A stretch of 64,000 bases of DNA from contig NZ_BDAU01000013.1 in assembly GCF_001612615.1 (NCBI RefSeq), positions 181,661 through 245,660 of the forward strand. Direction: 5' to 3'. Positions 35,669 through 44,298 of this stretch are shown piece after piece. The DNA is from Nocardia amikacinitolerans NBRC 108937 (GTDB lineage Bacteria > Actinomycetota > Actinomycetes > Mycobacteriales > Mycobacteriaceae). Position 1 is the stretch's first letter. Every line of letters starts with the position of its first letter. The position numbers and the translations under genes were made by a program. Under the pieces are notes generated by a model. The model ran no database searches and was not told the DNA's origin. It saw only the letters and a list, made by a program, of their open reading frames with translations.

Positions 35669-36280
35669 GTGCAAGTTCTGACGCAGACCCCGCCGACGTC
35701 CGCTCCCGCCGCGCGCGGTGACGGGCCGGGTCGGCCCCTCAGCTACGAGGAGTTCGGCCGCCGCTTCCTCGAATACGCCGTATCCGAAGAGCGCGTCGCC
35801 GCCGCGTTCGGCGAACTGACCGGAGCGGCCTTCGACATCGGCCCTATCCGAGTCGGGCCCGCTCGGCTGGCCAAGGTCGTCGCCCATGTGCGCCTTGGTA
35901 TTCCGCGCGTGCACCGCCACCTCGACGAGGTCATCTCATTCGAACTGGTCCTGCCGCTGCGCGTCGGCATGCTCGTCGACCTCGGCATCGACCGGCACCG
36001 CTTCGAGGTGGACGGCACGGTCCACCTGCACCTCACCGCTCGCACCGCCGAACCGCTCCGGGTGCTCATCGAGATCGCCGAACCCCGCCGGCGCGATGTC
36101 CGCGTCAACGTGGCGGCGGGCACCAAGCGCGCCCAACTCCTGCGCGTCCTCGTCGGCGTCGACCACGAGATCCGCCGCTTCGTCGCCCGCTACATAGCCA
36201 CCGAAATCCGCAAACCCCACATCGCCTCGGTACTCGACATCGACGTGGCGGCGCGCTTGGACCAAGCGTGGCGGCTGTAG
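35669..36280 (+). CDS. Conserved hypothetical protein
   Basis: 203 residues from GTG 35669. No membrane segment. After a Pro/Ala-rich start, LSYEEFGRRFLEYAVSEERVAAAF and GPARLAKVVAHVRLG are followed by a beta-rich stretch (FELVLPLRVGMLVDLGIDRHRFEVDGTVHLHLTA). The charged C-terminus is helical (DHEIRRFVARYIATEI). It looks like a lipid- or ligand-binding beta fold but I do not recognise the family. It follows the Z-FPP synthase gene by 29 bp, probably in one operon. Confidence 0.7.
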   Translation: MQVLTQTPPTSAPAARGDGPGRPLSYEEFGRRFLEYAVSEERVAAAFGELTGAAFDIGPIRVGPARLAKVVAHVRLGIPRVHRHLDEVISFELVLPLRVGMLVDLGIDRHRFEVDGTVHLHLTARTAEPLRVLIEIAEPRRRDVRVNVAAGTKRAQLLRVLVGVDHEIRRFVARYIATEIRKPHIASVLDIDVAARLDQAWRL

Positions 36281-36284
36281 GGGT

Positions 36285-36551
36285 TCACAGGCCTCCGAAG
36301 ATACTGGCGAAGAACGCGGTCCATGCCCAGACACCCGCCATGAACGCGACTGCTTCGCCGCGAGCGCGTGGAAACGCGCACCACACGACAGTCGAAATCA
36401 GCGGGGCCGCAAGCGCCACCGTGCGCCAGTTCCACGGATAGGGGATCAGCTCGTGATCCGGGTGGACACCGATGTACACGCCCATGAACGGATATGCCGC
36501 AGCGAAGGCGGCCGGAATCGTCAAGAACCGCCACCACGTCAAAGATCCCAC
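36285..36551 (-). CDS. Small membrane protein
   Basis: 88 residues from GTG 36551, preceded by GGGGGAG. Three hydrophobic segments (FLTIPAAFAAAYPFMGVYI, WRTVALAAPLISTVVWCAF, AVAFMAGVWAWTAFFASIF). Family not recognised. Convergent with the preceding hypothetical gene, 4 bp apart. The 174-bp gap up to coaA has a C8 tract and otherwise nothing I can name. Confidence 0.65.
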   Translation of the reverse strand: MGSLTWWRFLTIPAAFAAAYPFMGVYIGVHPDHELIPYPWNWRTVALAAPLISTVVWCAFPRARGEAVAFMAGVWAWTAFFASIFGGL

Positions 36552-36725
36552 TGGCTCCCCCCCCAGTTATGTCCCCGCCTTTGATCGGCTCAGATGATAG
36601 TCGACTGGTTGCGGGCCGGGAAGCTGTGGGCGGCAAAGGCTTAGGCGAGGGCTGGACCGCGTCGCGAGCCGTGTGTTGTGCCGTACGCACGCCTTCGGTG
36701 CTGCATCCCGTTGCGGGGCAATGGA

Positions 36726-37658
36726 TTACAACTTCCGGAGTCGGAGGCGGTTGATGCTGTGGTCGGCGTCCTTGCGGAGGACGAGGGTGGCGCGGGGGCG
36801 GGTGGGGAGGATGTTCTCGACGAGGTTGGGGCGGTTGGTGGAGTTCCAGATCTCCTTGGCGGTGGCGGTCGCCTGCTCGTCGGTGAAGCCCGCGTAGTGG
36901 TGGAAGTGGGCGGCGGGGTCGGCGAAGGCGGTCTCGCGCAAGGTGAGAAACCTTTGCACGTACCAGTTTTCGATGTCCTCGATGCGCGCGTCGACGTAGA
37001 TGGAGAAATCGAACAGATCCGAAACCATAAGGCGCGGACCGGTTTGCAGCACATTCAGTCCCTCGACGATGAGGATGTCGGGCTGGCGCACGCAGTGCAA
37101 TTTGCCGGGCACGATGTCGTAGGAATTGTGCGAATACACCGGCGCGCACACCTCGGCCGCGCCGGATTTCACCTCGGTGACGAAGCGCAGCAGTTTGCGC
37201 CGGTCGTAGCTCTCCGGAAAACCCTTGCGGTGCATGATGCCGCGGCGGGTGAGTTCGGCCGTGGGATAAAGGAACCCGTCGGTTGTGACCAAATCCACAC
37301 GCGGATGGTGATCCCAGCGGGCCAGCAATGCCTGCAGCACACGCGCGGTGGTCGATTTTCCGACCGCGACGCTGCCCGCGACACCGATCACGAACGGCAC
37401 CTGCTGGTCCGGATGCGTCTCGCCGAGGAAGGTCGCGGTGGCGGCGAACAGGCGCTGACGCGCGGCGACTTGGAGGTGGATGAGACGAGCGAGCGGCAGA
37501 TAGACCTCCGCGACTTCCTCGAGGTCGATCTGTTCGCCGAGACCACGCAGCCCGATCAGTTCTTCCTCGGTGAGCACCAGTGGAGTCGATTTGCGCAGCG
37601 TTCGCCACTGCTTACGGTCGAATTCCACGTAGGGGCTCGGCTCGCTCATTCGTGCCAC
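36726..37658 (-). CDS. coaA: Type I pantothenate kinase
   Basis: 310 residues from GTG 37658 (ATG 37649 is possible). Phosphorylates pantothenate, first step of CoA synthesis. [18 protein letters not shown] opening, Walker [48 protein letters not shown], and the closing [20 protein letters not shown] are all highly conserved with Rv1092c. Length normal. Confidence 0.95.
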   Translation of the reverse strand: MARMSEPSPYVEFDRKQWRTLRKSTPLVLTEEELIGLRGLGEQIDLEEVAEVYLPLARLIHLQVAARQRLFAATATFLGETHPDQQVPFVIGVAGSVAVGKSTTARVLQALLARWDHHPRVDLVTTDGFLYPTAELTRRGIMHRKGFPESYDRRKLLRFVTEVKSGAAEVCAPVYSHNSYDIVPGKLHCVRQPDILIVEGLNVLQTGPRLMVSDLFDFSIYVDARIEDIENWYVQRFLTLRETAFADPAAHFHHYAGFTDEQATATAKEIWNSTNRPNLVENILPTRPRATLVLRKDADHSINRLRLRKL

Positions 37659-37839
37659 TTACCCGACGCTCCATTTCGGCAAACACGCACTCGAGCCGGG
37701 TCGGCTCTGTGAGATTCGATCTAGCTCTCGCCGCATGGTCGAATTCTCCTCTGCACCGGCGCTGTGTGAAACGGGGGGTACCGCTACCGGCTGGTAACTA
37801 CCTCGATACCTTGGCCGGTTGCCGCTACTGTCGGCTGGC

Positions 37840-39036
37840 ATGGAAGCGCATCCCCTCGTCACCGAGTACCTGCGACTCGGCCTGGCTTTCGACCGGCTCG
37901 AGGAAGGTTTCGTCGACGCGTACACCGGCGACCCGCAGCTGCGCCGGGAGGTGCAGAACGCCCCCGCGCCGCAGCCACGTGATCTCGCGCGCCGCGCCGC
38001 CGAACTGCGCGCGGAACTGCCCGAGGCGGGCCTGTCCTCGGAGCGCGTGGAGTTCCTCGACGTGCACCTGCGCGCGCTGGAGTGCTCGGGCCGCAAGTTC
38101 GCGGGCGACGACATCGGCTTCGTCGACGAGGTGCGCGCCTATTTCGACGTCGACATCGCCTCGGGCGACGTCGAGGACTATCGCGACGCGCACCGCCAGA
38201 TGGACGAGGTGCTCGCGGGCGACGGACCGCTCGCCGAACGGGTCGCCGCGCACCGCAAGGCGGACGAGATCCCACCGGAACGGTTGAGCGTCTGCGTCGA
38301 GGCGTTCTCCGGCGCGCTGCGCGAACTGGTGCGCGAGCGGTACCCGCTGCCCGACCACGAGCACGTCACCTACGAGGTGGTCGGCGACAAGCCGTGGTCC
38401 GGATTCAACTACTACCTGGGCAACTACCACTCCAAGGTCGCGATCAATTCCGATCTGCGACAGCACATGTCGAACCTGCCGCAGTTGATCGCGCACGAGT
38501 CCTACCCCGGCCACCACACCGAGCACTGCCGCAAGGAGGCCGGTCTGGTGGCGGCTGGTCAGGCGGAACAGACGCTGTTTCTGGTCAACACGCCGCAGTG
38601 CCTGATGGCCGAGGGTCTCGCCGATCTGGCGTTGCGCTCGATAGTCGGGCCGGGCTGGGGGAAGTGGGCGCAGGAGATCTACGCCGATCTCGGCCTGCGT
38701 TTCGACGGCGACCGCGCCGAGCGCCTGTCCACGGCCTCGGCGAAACTGCTCGCCGTGCGCCAGGACGCGGCCCTGCTGCTGCACGATCGCCGTCGCGACG
38801 AGACCGAGGTCGCGGAGTTCCTGCAGCAGTGGAATCTGACGACCCCGGAGCGGGCGCGGCAATCGCTGCGGTTCCTCTCCTCGCCGCTGTGGCGCGCCTA
38901 CATCAGCACCTACGTCGAGGGATACCGCCTGCTCGGCGGCTGGCTGGACCGCGCCGCCGACGCCGACGAGCGCGCCGACCGTTTCCGGCGCCTGCTGGAC
39001 GAGCCGCTCACCCCTGGCGCGCTGCGCGCGATGTGA
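37840..39036 (+). CDS. DUF885 metallopeptidase-like protein
   Basis: 398 residues from ATG 37840. The zinc-type motif HESYPGHHTEH (HExxxGHH) and a downstream glutamate in CLMAEGLADLAL identify the DUF885 group, related to M32-like gluzincins. WSGFNYYLGNYHSKVAIN and YVEGYRLLGGWLD are family blocks. Length is shorter than many DUF885 members (about 560) but the catalytic region is intact. Substrate unknown. The gene's last 50 bp are the founding unit of a tandem repeat array. Confidence 0.88.
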   Translation: MEAHPLVTEYLRLGLAFDRLEEGFVDAYTGDPQLRREVQNAPAPQPRDLARRAAELRAELPEAGLSSERVEFLDVHLRALECSGRKFAGDDIGFVDEVRAYFDVDIASGDVEDYRDAHRQMDEVLAGDGPLAERVAAHRKADEIPPERLSVCVEAFSGALRELVRERYPLPDHEHVTYEVVGDKPWSGFNYYLGNYHSKVAINSDLRQHMSNLPQLIAHESYPGHHTEHCRKEAGLVAAGQAEQTLFLVNTPQCLMAEGLADLALRSIVGPGWGKWAQEIYADLGLRFDGDRAERLSTASAKLLAVRQDAALLLHDRRRDETEVAEFLQQWNLTTPERARQSLRFLSSPLWRAYISTYVEGYRLLGGWLDRAADADERADRFRRLLDEPLTPGALRAM

Positions 39037-39377
39037 ACCACGCGCCGCGCCGGGGGTAAGCCCCTCACTCCCAGGCGTGCTGCGAACGATGGGGATACCG
39101 TGCCGCGCCTGTGCGGGCTGCTCGCTCCGGGCGCGCTGCGCGATGTGGACCGCATGCCGCGTGTGCTGGGTGGGCTGCTCGCCCGGGCGCGCTGCGCGAT
39201 GTGGACCGCATGCCGTGTGTGCTGGGTGGGCTGCTCGCTCCGGGCGCGCTGCGCGATGTGGACCGCATGCCGCGTCTGCCGGGTGGGCCGCTCACTCGCC
39301 GCGCACGATGTGAAGCTTCTGCCGCGGCTGCTAGATGAGCCCGCTCCCCTCGAGAGCGTTTGCGAGCGATGTGAACC
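38985..39377 (+). repeat. Seven tandem degenerate copies of the DUF885 gene 3' end
   Basis: Unit 0 is coding (CGGCGCCTGCTGGACGAGCC ... GCGCGATGTGAACC). Further units end at about 39098, 39151, 39207, 39264, 39316 and 39377, each closing with a form of CGATGTGRACC. Units at 39099-39151, 39152-39207 and 39208-39264 are nearly identical. The first and last are diverged. Unit length is 52-61 bp. The stop codon TGA is kept or altered to TGG. No gene is seen in 39037-39428. Confidence 0.85.
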
Positions 39378-39393
39378 GCGAGGTGACGAAAGC

Positions 39394-39420
39394 GCGCCCG
39401 CCACCACTTCGGGCGGGCGC
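39394..39420 (-). terminator. Hairpin terminator for the small peptide gene
   Basis: GCGCCCGCC (39394-39402) pairs with GGCGGGCGC (39412-39420), starting 8 bp after the peptide stop on the minus strand. It can also end transcripts of the DUF885 gene. Confidence 0.7.
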
Positions 39421-39428
39421 GGTCTTCG

Positions 39429-39539
39429 TCATTGGATGACCGCGCACCCTTCCCCGGAGGACAGCGAGCACATCAGCAGCGAGAGCGTCCGAAGAAGCGC
39501 TTCGATCGGGCTGTTGGGGACCGAGACGAGATTCAGCAT
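39429..39539 (-). CDS. Small hydrophobic peptide gene, 36 codons
   Basis: 36 residues from ATG 39539, AGGAAG six bases upstream. It starts MLNLVSVPNSPIEALLRTLS, continues hydrophobic with a cysteine (LLMCSLSSGEG) and ends CAVIQ. A strong hairpin follows at once. Good start site plus terminator suggest a real gene. It could be a membrane micropeptide or a modified-peptide precursor, but no modification enzyme is adjacent. Confidence 0.5.
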   Translation of the reverse strand: MLNLVSVPNSPIEALLRTLSLLMCSLSSGEGCAVIQ

Positions 39540-39696
39540 GGCGACTTCCTGAGTGGTTTCGACGGGAACAACGTCACCTGTGAAACCGGTCCGCGCCACC
39601 CACATCGTTACGGTCCGTGCAGCCCCCAAAACCAGTGGGTTCGCACGCCGCGGAGCCGGACCGAGCGACCAGGCCGCCGACGAGTCGGCTCGGACC

Positions 39697-40137
39697 TCAG
39701 GCTGCCGAGAAGGTGACGCGCACCGAGATCGGTTCGGTCTCCAACGCCTTGATCGTCCACGCGAGCACCGGCCGCGCGATCCTCCCGGTGGCGAAGCTGC
39801 GCGCCCTGGCGACGACGTCGTCGTCGGGGACGAACTCCGCGGTGCCGGTGTACCAGCGGTCGCCGCGGCGCAGCCGGACCCGCGGGTCGGCGGTGATGTT
39901 GCGCGCCCAGCCCGCGCGGGGACCGTGCTGGCAGATGATCCAGGCGCCCTCGTCGTCGAACGACGCGGTCACCGGAACTCGCCGGGGGAGACCGGTTTTC
40001 GCGCCGGTCGTCTCCAGCTCGGAGACCAATGCGGTGCGGATGCCGAGCCGATCCAGCGCCGCCACCGTCGGATTCGCGACGTAGCGGCCGATCATCCGCT
40101 CTCGCTTGAACTTTCGCAGGGTGTTGCGTTCGGTCAC
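39697..40137 (-). CDS. Deazaflavin (F420)-dependent nitroreductase-family protein
   Basis: 146 residues from GTG 40137, with GAGGAG upstream. DDN/FDOR-A type split beta-barrel: LETTGAKTGLPRRVPVTASFDDEGAWIICQHG, then GWARNITADPRVRLRRGDRW. Members bind F420H2 and reduce quinones or nitro compounds. The gene is 11 bp downstream of the thioesterase on the same strand, and likely shares the TetR-controlled promoter. Confidence 0.88.
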   Translation of the reverse strand: MTERNTLRKFKRERMIGRYVANPTVAALDRLGIRTALVSELETTGAKTGLPRRVPVTASFDDEGAWIICQHGPRAGWARNITADPRVRLRRGDRWYTGTAEFVPDDDVVARARSFATGRIARPVLAWTIKALETEPISVRVTFSAA

Positions 40138-40148
40138 GGTTGTGCTCC

Positions 40149-40601
40149 TCAGCGGAAGATGACGCAGGTGGTGGTGGCGTGGGCGACCAGACGACCCTGG
40201 TCGTCGACGACGCGGCCCTCGGCCGTCGCGGTGGTGCGCCCGACGTGGATGGTGGTTCCGGTGGCGGTGAGCTTGCGCCCGTCGGTGGGCACCGAGCGGA
40301 TGTAGTTGATCTTCAGCTCCAGCGTGGTGTAGCCGACGCCTGCTTCCAGGGTGGTGTGCACCGCGCAGCCAAGCACCGAGTCGAGCAGCGTCGCGCAGAT
40401 GCCGCCGTGCGTGCTGCCGAGCGGGTTGGCGAACTCCGGGCGGGTCCGCAGGCTGAACACCACCTTGCCGTGTTCGAGCGTCTCGGCCTCGATGCCGAGC
40501 AGGTCGCCGATGAACGGCGGGCGGTCCTCGAGCGACATCGCGGTCTTCAGCAATTCGAGGCCCGAAAGCTGTGTCGGATCGAGCTGCGCGGGCGAACTCA
40601 T
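40149..40601 (-). CDS. PaaI-type hotdog thioesterase
   Basis: 150 residues from ATG 40601. Hotdog fold with NPLGSTHGGICATLLDSVLGCAVHTTL, where the HGG and Asp residues are typical of PaaI/acyl-CoA thioesterases, then ELKINYIRSVPTDGRKLTATGTTIHVGRTTATAEG. Likely hydrolyses an aryl- or acyl-CoA. Divergent from the TetR gene through the twin operators at 40623-40668. Confidence 0.88.
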   Translation of the reverse strand: MSSPAQLDPTQLSGLELLKTAMSLEDRPPFIGDLLGIEAETLEHGKVVFSLRTRPEFANPLGSTHGGICATLLDSVLGCAVHTTLEAGVGYTTLELKINYIRSVPTDGRKLTATGTTIHVGRTTATAEGRVVDDQGRLVAHATTTCVIFR

Positions 40602-40622
40602 GGATTTCCATCCTTTCGATGA

Positions 40623-40668
40623 ACCGATCGGTCCACATCTGTCATGATTGGAGCATGGACCGATCGGT
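40623..40668. promoter_or_regulatory. Twin TetR-type palindromes ACCGATCGGT
   Basis: Perfect 10-bp palindromes at 40623-40632 and 40659-40668, each within the larger inverted pair GAACCGATCGGTCC / GGACCGATCGGTTC. They lie in the divergent region between the thioesterase operon and the TetR gene, 36 bp apart. Confidence 0.8.
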
Positions 40669-40698
40669 TCACGCAAGGTGTCGGAGAGAGGGACGGCC

Positions 40699-41256
40699 AT
40701 GACGCAGGGCCCACGCGCCCGGTTGATCGAGGGCGCCATCGAGCTGGTGCGCGAGCACGGCGTGCACGGCGCCGGGCTCGCCGCCCTGCTGGACCGGAGC
40801 AATGCCTCGCGCAACTCGCTCTACCAGCACTTTCCGGCGGGCAAGAGCGAGCTGGTCGCCGCGGCGACCGAGGTGGCAGGTCGCAGGATGTCGGCCGTCA
40901 TCGAGACGGTGACCCGCTCGGGAGAGCCCGCGGACTGGGTCGGCGCGCTCGTCGGGTGGTGGAAACAAGCCCTGGAGAGCAGCGCCTACACCGCCGGATG
41001 CCCGATCGTCGGCGCCGCGCTCGCCGAGTCCGAGCCGAACGTGCAGGCCGCCGCGGGGAGCGCTTTCGCCGACTGGACCGAGTTGCTGGCCGCCGGGCTG
41101 ACCGGTCGCGGTGTGGACGCGGCGCGGGCCCGGTCGCTGGCGAGCTTCGTGATCAGCGCGGTCGAGGGCGCCATCGTCCAGGCGCGCGCGACGAAATCGA
41201 CCCGTCCGCTCGACGACGTCCAGGACAACCTCGCGACCTTGCTGCGAATCCGCTGA
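40699..41256 (+). CDS. TetR-family regulator
   Basis: 185 residues from ATG 40699, GAGGGA upstream. HTH region [46 protein letters not shown], then a C-terminal domain like the YxaF/LmrA group ([22 protein letters not shown]). Likely represses the divergent thioesterase and oxidoreductase genes and itself through the ACCGATCGGT pair. Ligand unknown. Confidence 0.9.
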   Translation: MTQGPRARLIEGAIELVREHGVHGAGLAALLDRSNASRNSLYQHFPAGKSELVAAATEVAGRRMSAVIETVTRSGEPADWVGALVGWWKQALESSAYTAGCPIVGAALAESEPNVQAAAGSAFADWTELLAAGLTGRGVDAARARSLASFVISAVEGAIVQARATKSTRPLDDVQDNLATLLRIR

Positions 41257-41303
41257 CCGGCCCCCTGCCGGAAGCTCGACCCTGCCCCAATAGACTGAGG
41301 CCC

Positions 41304-42599
41304 GTGACGCAGACGACCGCCTCTGTCAATACTCAGTCCCTCGGTGAGCTCGATCCCGAGCTCGCTGCCGCGATGGCAGGCGAGCTCGCCCGCGAGCGCG
41401 ACACCCTGGAAATGATCGCCTCGGAGAACTTCGTGCCGCGCGCGGTGCTGCAGGCGCAGGGCAGCGTGCTGACCAACAAGTACGCCGAGGGCTACCCGGG
41501 CCGTCGCTACTACGGCGGCTGCGAGCACGTCGACGTCGTCGAGACCCTCGCCCGCGACCGCGCCAAGGAACTGTTCGGCGCCGAATTCGCCAACGTGCAG
41601 CCGCATTCCGGCGCGCAGGCCAACGCGGCGGTGCTGATGGCGCTGATGAACCCTGGCGAGAAGCTGCTCGGCCTCGACCTCGCGCACGGCGGTCACCTGA
41701 CCCACGGCATGCGGCTGAACTTCTCCGGCAAGCTCTACGAGGTGCACTCGTACGGGGTGAGCAAGGAAGACCACCGCATCGACATGGACGAGGTGCGCAA
41801 GATCGCGAAGGAGGCGCAGCCGAAGGTCATCGTGGCAGGCTGGTCGGCCTACCCGCGGCACCAGGACTTCGCCGCGTTCCGCGAGATCGCCGACGAGGTG
41901 GGCGCCTACCTGTGGGTGGACATGGCGCACTTCGCCGGTCTGGTCGCCGCCGGTCTGCACCCCTCCCCGGTGCCCTACGCCGACGTCGTGTCCTCCACCG
42001 TGCACAAGACCCTCGGCGGTCCGCGTTCCGGTCTGATCCTGGCCAAGCAGGAGTTCGCCAAGAAGCTGAACAGCTCGGTGTTCCCCGGCCAGCAGGGCGG
42101 TCCGCTCATGCACGCCATCGCCGCCAAGGCCGCCGCGTTCAAGATCGCCGCGACCGACGAGTTCCGTGACCGCCAGCAGCGCACCCTCTCCGGCGCCAAG
42201 ATCCTGGCCGAGCGCCTCAACGGCGCCGACGTCAGCGGCAAGGGCATCAGCGTGCTCACCGGCGGCACCGACGTGCACCTGGTGCTCGTCGACCTGCGCA
42301 ACTCCGCGATCGACGGCCAGCAGGGCGAGGACCTGCTGCACGAGATCGGTATCACGGTGAACCGCAACGCCGTTCCGTTCGACCCGCGCCCGCCGATGGT
42401 GACCTCGGGTCTGCGCATCGGCACCGCCGCCCTGGCCACCCGCGGCTTCGGCGACGCCGAGTTCACCGAGGTCGCCGACATCATCGCCACCGCACTGGTC
42501 GGCGGCTCGGATGTGGAGACCCTGCGCGGCCGCGTCACCAAGCTGGCCCAGAGCGTGCCGCTCTACCAGGGTCTGGAGGACTGGCGCCTGCTCGGCTGA
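41304..42599 (+). CDS. glyA: Serine hydroxymethyltransferase
   Basis: 431 residues from GTG 41304. PLP enzyme interconverting serine and glycine with tetrahydrofolate. Motifs are [58 protein letters not shown], and the Schiff-base lysine in [14 protein letters not shown]. Length normal, equivalent to Rv1093. A strong U-tailed terminator follows. Confidence 0.95.
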   Translation: MTQTTASVNTQSLGELDPELAAAMAGELARERDTLEMIASENFVPRAVLQAQGSVLTNKYAEGYPGRRYYGGCEHVDVVETLARDRAKELFGAEFANVQPHSGAQANAAVLMALMNPGEKLLGLDLAHGGHLTHGMRLNFSGKLYEVHSYGVSKEDHRIDMDEVRKIAKEAQPKVIVAGWSAYPRHQDFAAFREIADEVGAYLWVDMAHFAGLVAAGLHPSPVPYADVVSSTVHKTLGGPRSGLILAKQEFAKKLNSSVFPGQQGGPLMHAIAAKAAAFKIAATDEFRDRQQRTLSGAKILAERLNGADVSGKGISVLTGGTDVHLVLVDLRNSAIDGQQGEDLLHEIGITVNRNAVPFDPRPPMVTSGLRIGTAALATRGFGDAEFTEVADIIATALVGGSDVETLRGRVTKLAQSVPLYQGLEDWRLLG

Positions 42600-42614
42600 G
42601 TCGTAGTTGTCGCG

Positions 42615-42646
42615 AACGCCCCCGGGATGTCCGGGGGCGTTTCGTT
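42615..42646 (+). terminator. Rho-independent terminator of glyA
   Basis: Stem AACGCCCCCGG (42615-42625) with CCGGGGGCGTT (42631-42641), loop GATGT, followed by TCGTTTTT. Confidence 0.92.
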
Positions 42647-42705
42647 TTTCGGCATCCCGGCCGTCTGCTGACCGTGACCGTGGGCGGATGAGGACCGGGC
42701 CGCGG

Positions 42706-43143
42706 CTAGCCCGCCGACAGATCGATGCCCTTGGCCGCGGCGAGTTGCGTGAGCTTCTCCACCTCGTCGATCGGCACCGCGACGTAGGTGTGCAGGGTCT
42801 CGTCGTCGCGCCGCAGCAGGTACTCGTAGTCGCCGTCGGTGAGCAGATCGTCGTTCTCGTCGTAGAAGTGCCAGCGGACCCGGACCCGCGTGATGAGCGG
42901 CGTCAGGTCGACGTGCTCGAGCAGGGTGTGGCCGACCCTGGCGAGCCCGAGGCGCTGATAGAACGGATACGACTGCGCGAGCCCCTGCGCCATCTCGGCG
43001 TTGCTCGACAGCGAACCCACGAAACCGTCGCTGAGAATGCTGCCCGGCGTGCCCCACATGGCGGCCGACCGTTCGGCGTCGAATGCGCTCAACGCGGCCT
43101 GATACTCGTCGAGAAACGACTCGATTTCATCCCGTGTTGTCAT
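42706..43143 (-). CDS. NTF2-like/SnoaL-type hypothetical protein
   Basis: 145 residues. Helical start RDEIESFLDEYQAALSAFDAERSAAMW, then the beta sheet (ARVGHTLLEHVDLTPLITRVRVRWHFYDEND, YEYLLRRDDETLHTYVAVPID). This is the cone-shaped NTF2 fold, without a recognisable catalytic set. Divergent from the hydrolase gene at 43433, so it may share the CRP-like site. Confidence 0.7.
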   Translation of the reverse strand: MTTRDEIESFLDEYQAALSAFDAERSAAMWGTPGSILSDGFVGSLSSNAEMAQGLAQSYPFYQRLGLARVGHTLLEHVDLTPLITRVRVRWHFYDENDDLLTDGDYEYLLRRDDETLHTYVAVPIDEVEKLTQLAAAKGIDLSAG

Positions 43144-43319
43144 CCCTCCAACCTAGGCGTACCTCCGCCTTCACTGCGGCCATGCGCGGGTTTCGGACGG
43201 ACTGTCGTCCGGCGGCGCCTGTCGTGCGTACCCCGCCTTCGCTCCGTGCGCGGCTGCACCCGGCGTTGCCGACTTGCTGCCGCGGGCGCAGGTGAGGACC
43301 GTGGTGCGACACGAAGGCA

Positions 43320-43335
43320 TGTGATGCACATCACA
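43320..43335. promoter_or_regulatory. Perfect CRP/GlxR-type site
   Basis: TGTGATGCACATCACA fits TGTGA-N6-TCACA exactly. It is 98 bp upstream of the alpha/beta hydrolase start and 177 bp from the divergent NTF2-like gene. A cAMP receptor protein is expected in this group. Confidence 0.75.
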
Positions 43336-43432
43336 GGTACCTGCGATGAATCTCAGAGCGCGCCATCGTCTCAATCGGTGAGCGGTGCCGGACAGCGCCG
43401 TTGAATCTGGTTTGCGGAGAAGGACATTGAAC

Positions 43433-44269
43433 GTGGAGACCATCACCACGCCCGGGGGCGTCGAGCTGGCATTCGATCGCACCGTCGGCGGTGAAGCCGG
43501 AACGGTGATCCTGATCGGCGGAGCATTCAGTTACCGGGCATTTCCGAAAATGGTCGAGCTGGCCCGGAAATTGAGCCAGGAGTATGGGCTCACGGTCGTG
43601 AACTACGACCGGCGCGGTCGCGGTGACAGCACCGATTCGCCCGGTGTGTACGACGTCGAGAACGAGATCGACGACCTCGCCGCGCTGATCGAGGCGGTCG
43701 GCGGCGAGGCGGCGGTCTTCGGCTGGTCCTCAGGTGCGGGATTGGCGCTGCTCGCCGCGGCCTCGGGTCGGGTACCCGGCATCACGAAGGTGGTGGCCTT
43801 CGAGCCGCCGTTCGTCACCGACCATGAGAACTTCGTTCCCCCAGCGGATCTGGCGGTGAAACTGCACGAGCTGATCGCCGCGGATCGGCGCGCCGAGGTG
43901 GTGAGGTACTTCATGACCAAGGGCATGGGTACGCCGCGCTTGTTCGCCGCGATCATGCGCTTCACACCCTTCTGGAAAAGTCTGCTGGCCACCGCGCCTA
44001 GCACCGCCCACGATTGGGCGATCATGGGTCCGTACATGCGCGGTTCGGCACTGAGTCCGGCCGACTGGGCGGGCGTAAAGGTTCCCACGCTGGTCGTTTC
44101 CGGCGGCAAGAGCGGAGCCCTGCTGCGGTCCGCCGCACGAGCCATTACCGCCGTGCTTCCGAACGCGCGGCACGAGGAAGTGGCGAAGCTGAGCCACAAT
44201 CCGAATATCGACCTGCTGGTCCCGGTCTCCGGCGAATTCCTCGTCGGCGCAGAGCGATTCGCGGCGTGA
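43433..44269 (+). CDS. Alpha/beta hydrolase
   Basis: 278 residues from GTG 43433, AGAAGGA upstream. Oxyanion region VILIGGAFSYRAF, NYDRRGRGDSTDS, nucleophile FGWSSGAGLAL. The expected acid after VPTLVVSGGKSG is less clear and a histidine lies in KLSHNPNI. Esterase or lactonase activity is possible. It follows a perfect CRP-like site and is followed after 29 bp by a second, secreted hydrolase. Confidence 0.85.
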   Translation: METITTPGGVELAFDRTVGGEAGTVILIGGAFSYRAFPKMVELARKLSQEYGLTVVNYDRRGRGDSTDSPGVYDVENEIDDLAALIEAVGGEAAVFGWSSGAGLALLAAASGRVPGITKVVAFEPPFVTDHENFVPPADLAVKLHELIAADRRAEVVRYFMTKGMGTPRLFAAIMRFTPFWKSLLATAPSTAHDWAIMGPYMRGSALSPADWAGVKVPTLVVSGGKSGALLRSAARAITAVLPNARHEEVAKLSHNPNIDLLVPVSGEFLVGAERFAA

Positions 44270-44298
44270 ACGCGCCACCCGACCGAGAGGATCGAACC

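Noticed and set aside
39037..39377. CRISPR array
   Set aside because: Units of 52-61 bp are contiguous without unique spacers, are not palindromic, and derive from the upstream gene's end. No cas genes.
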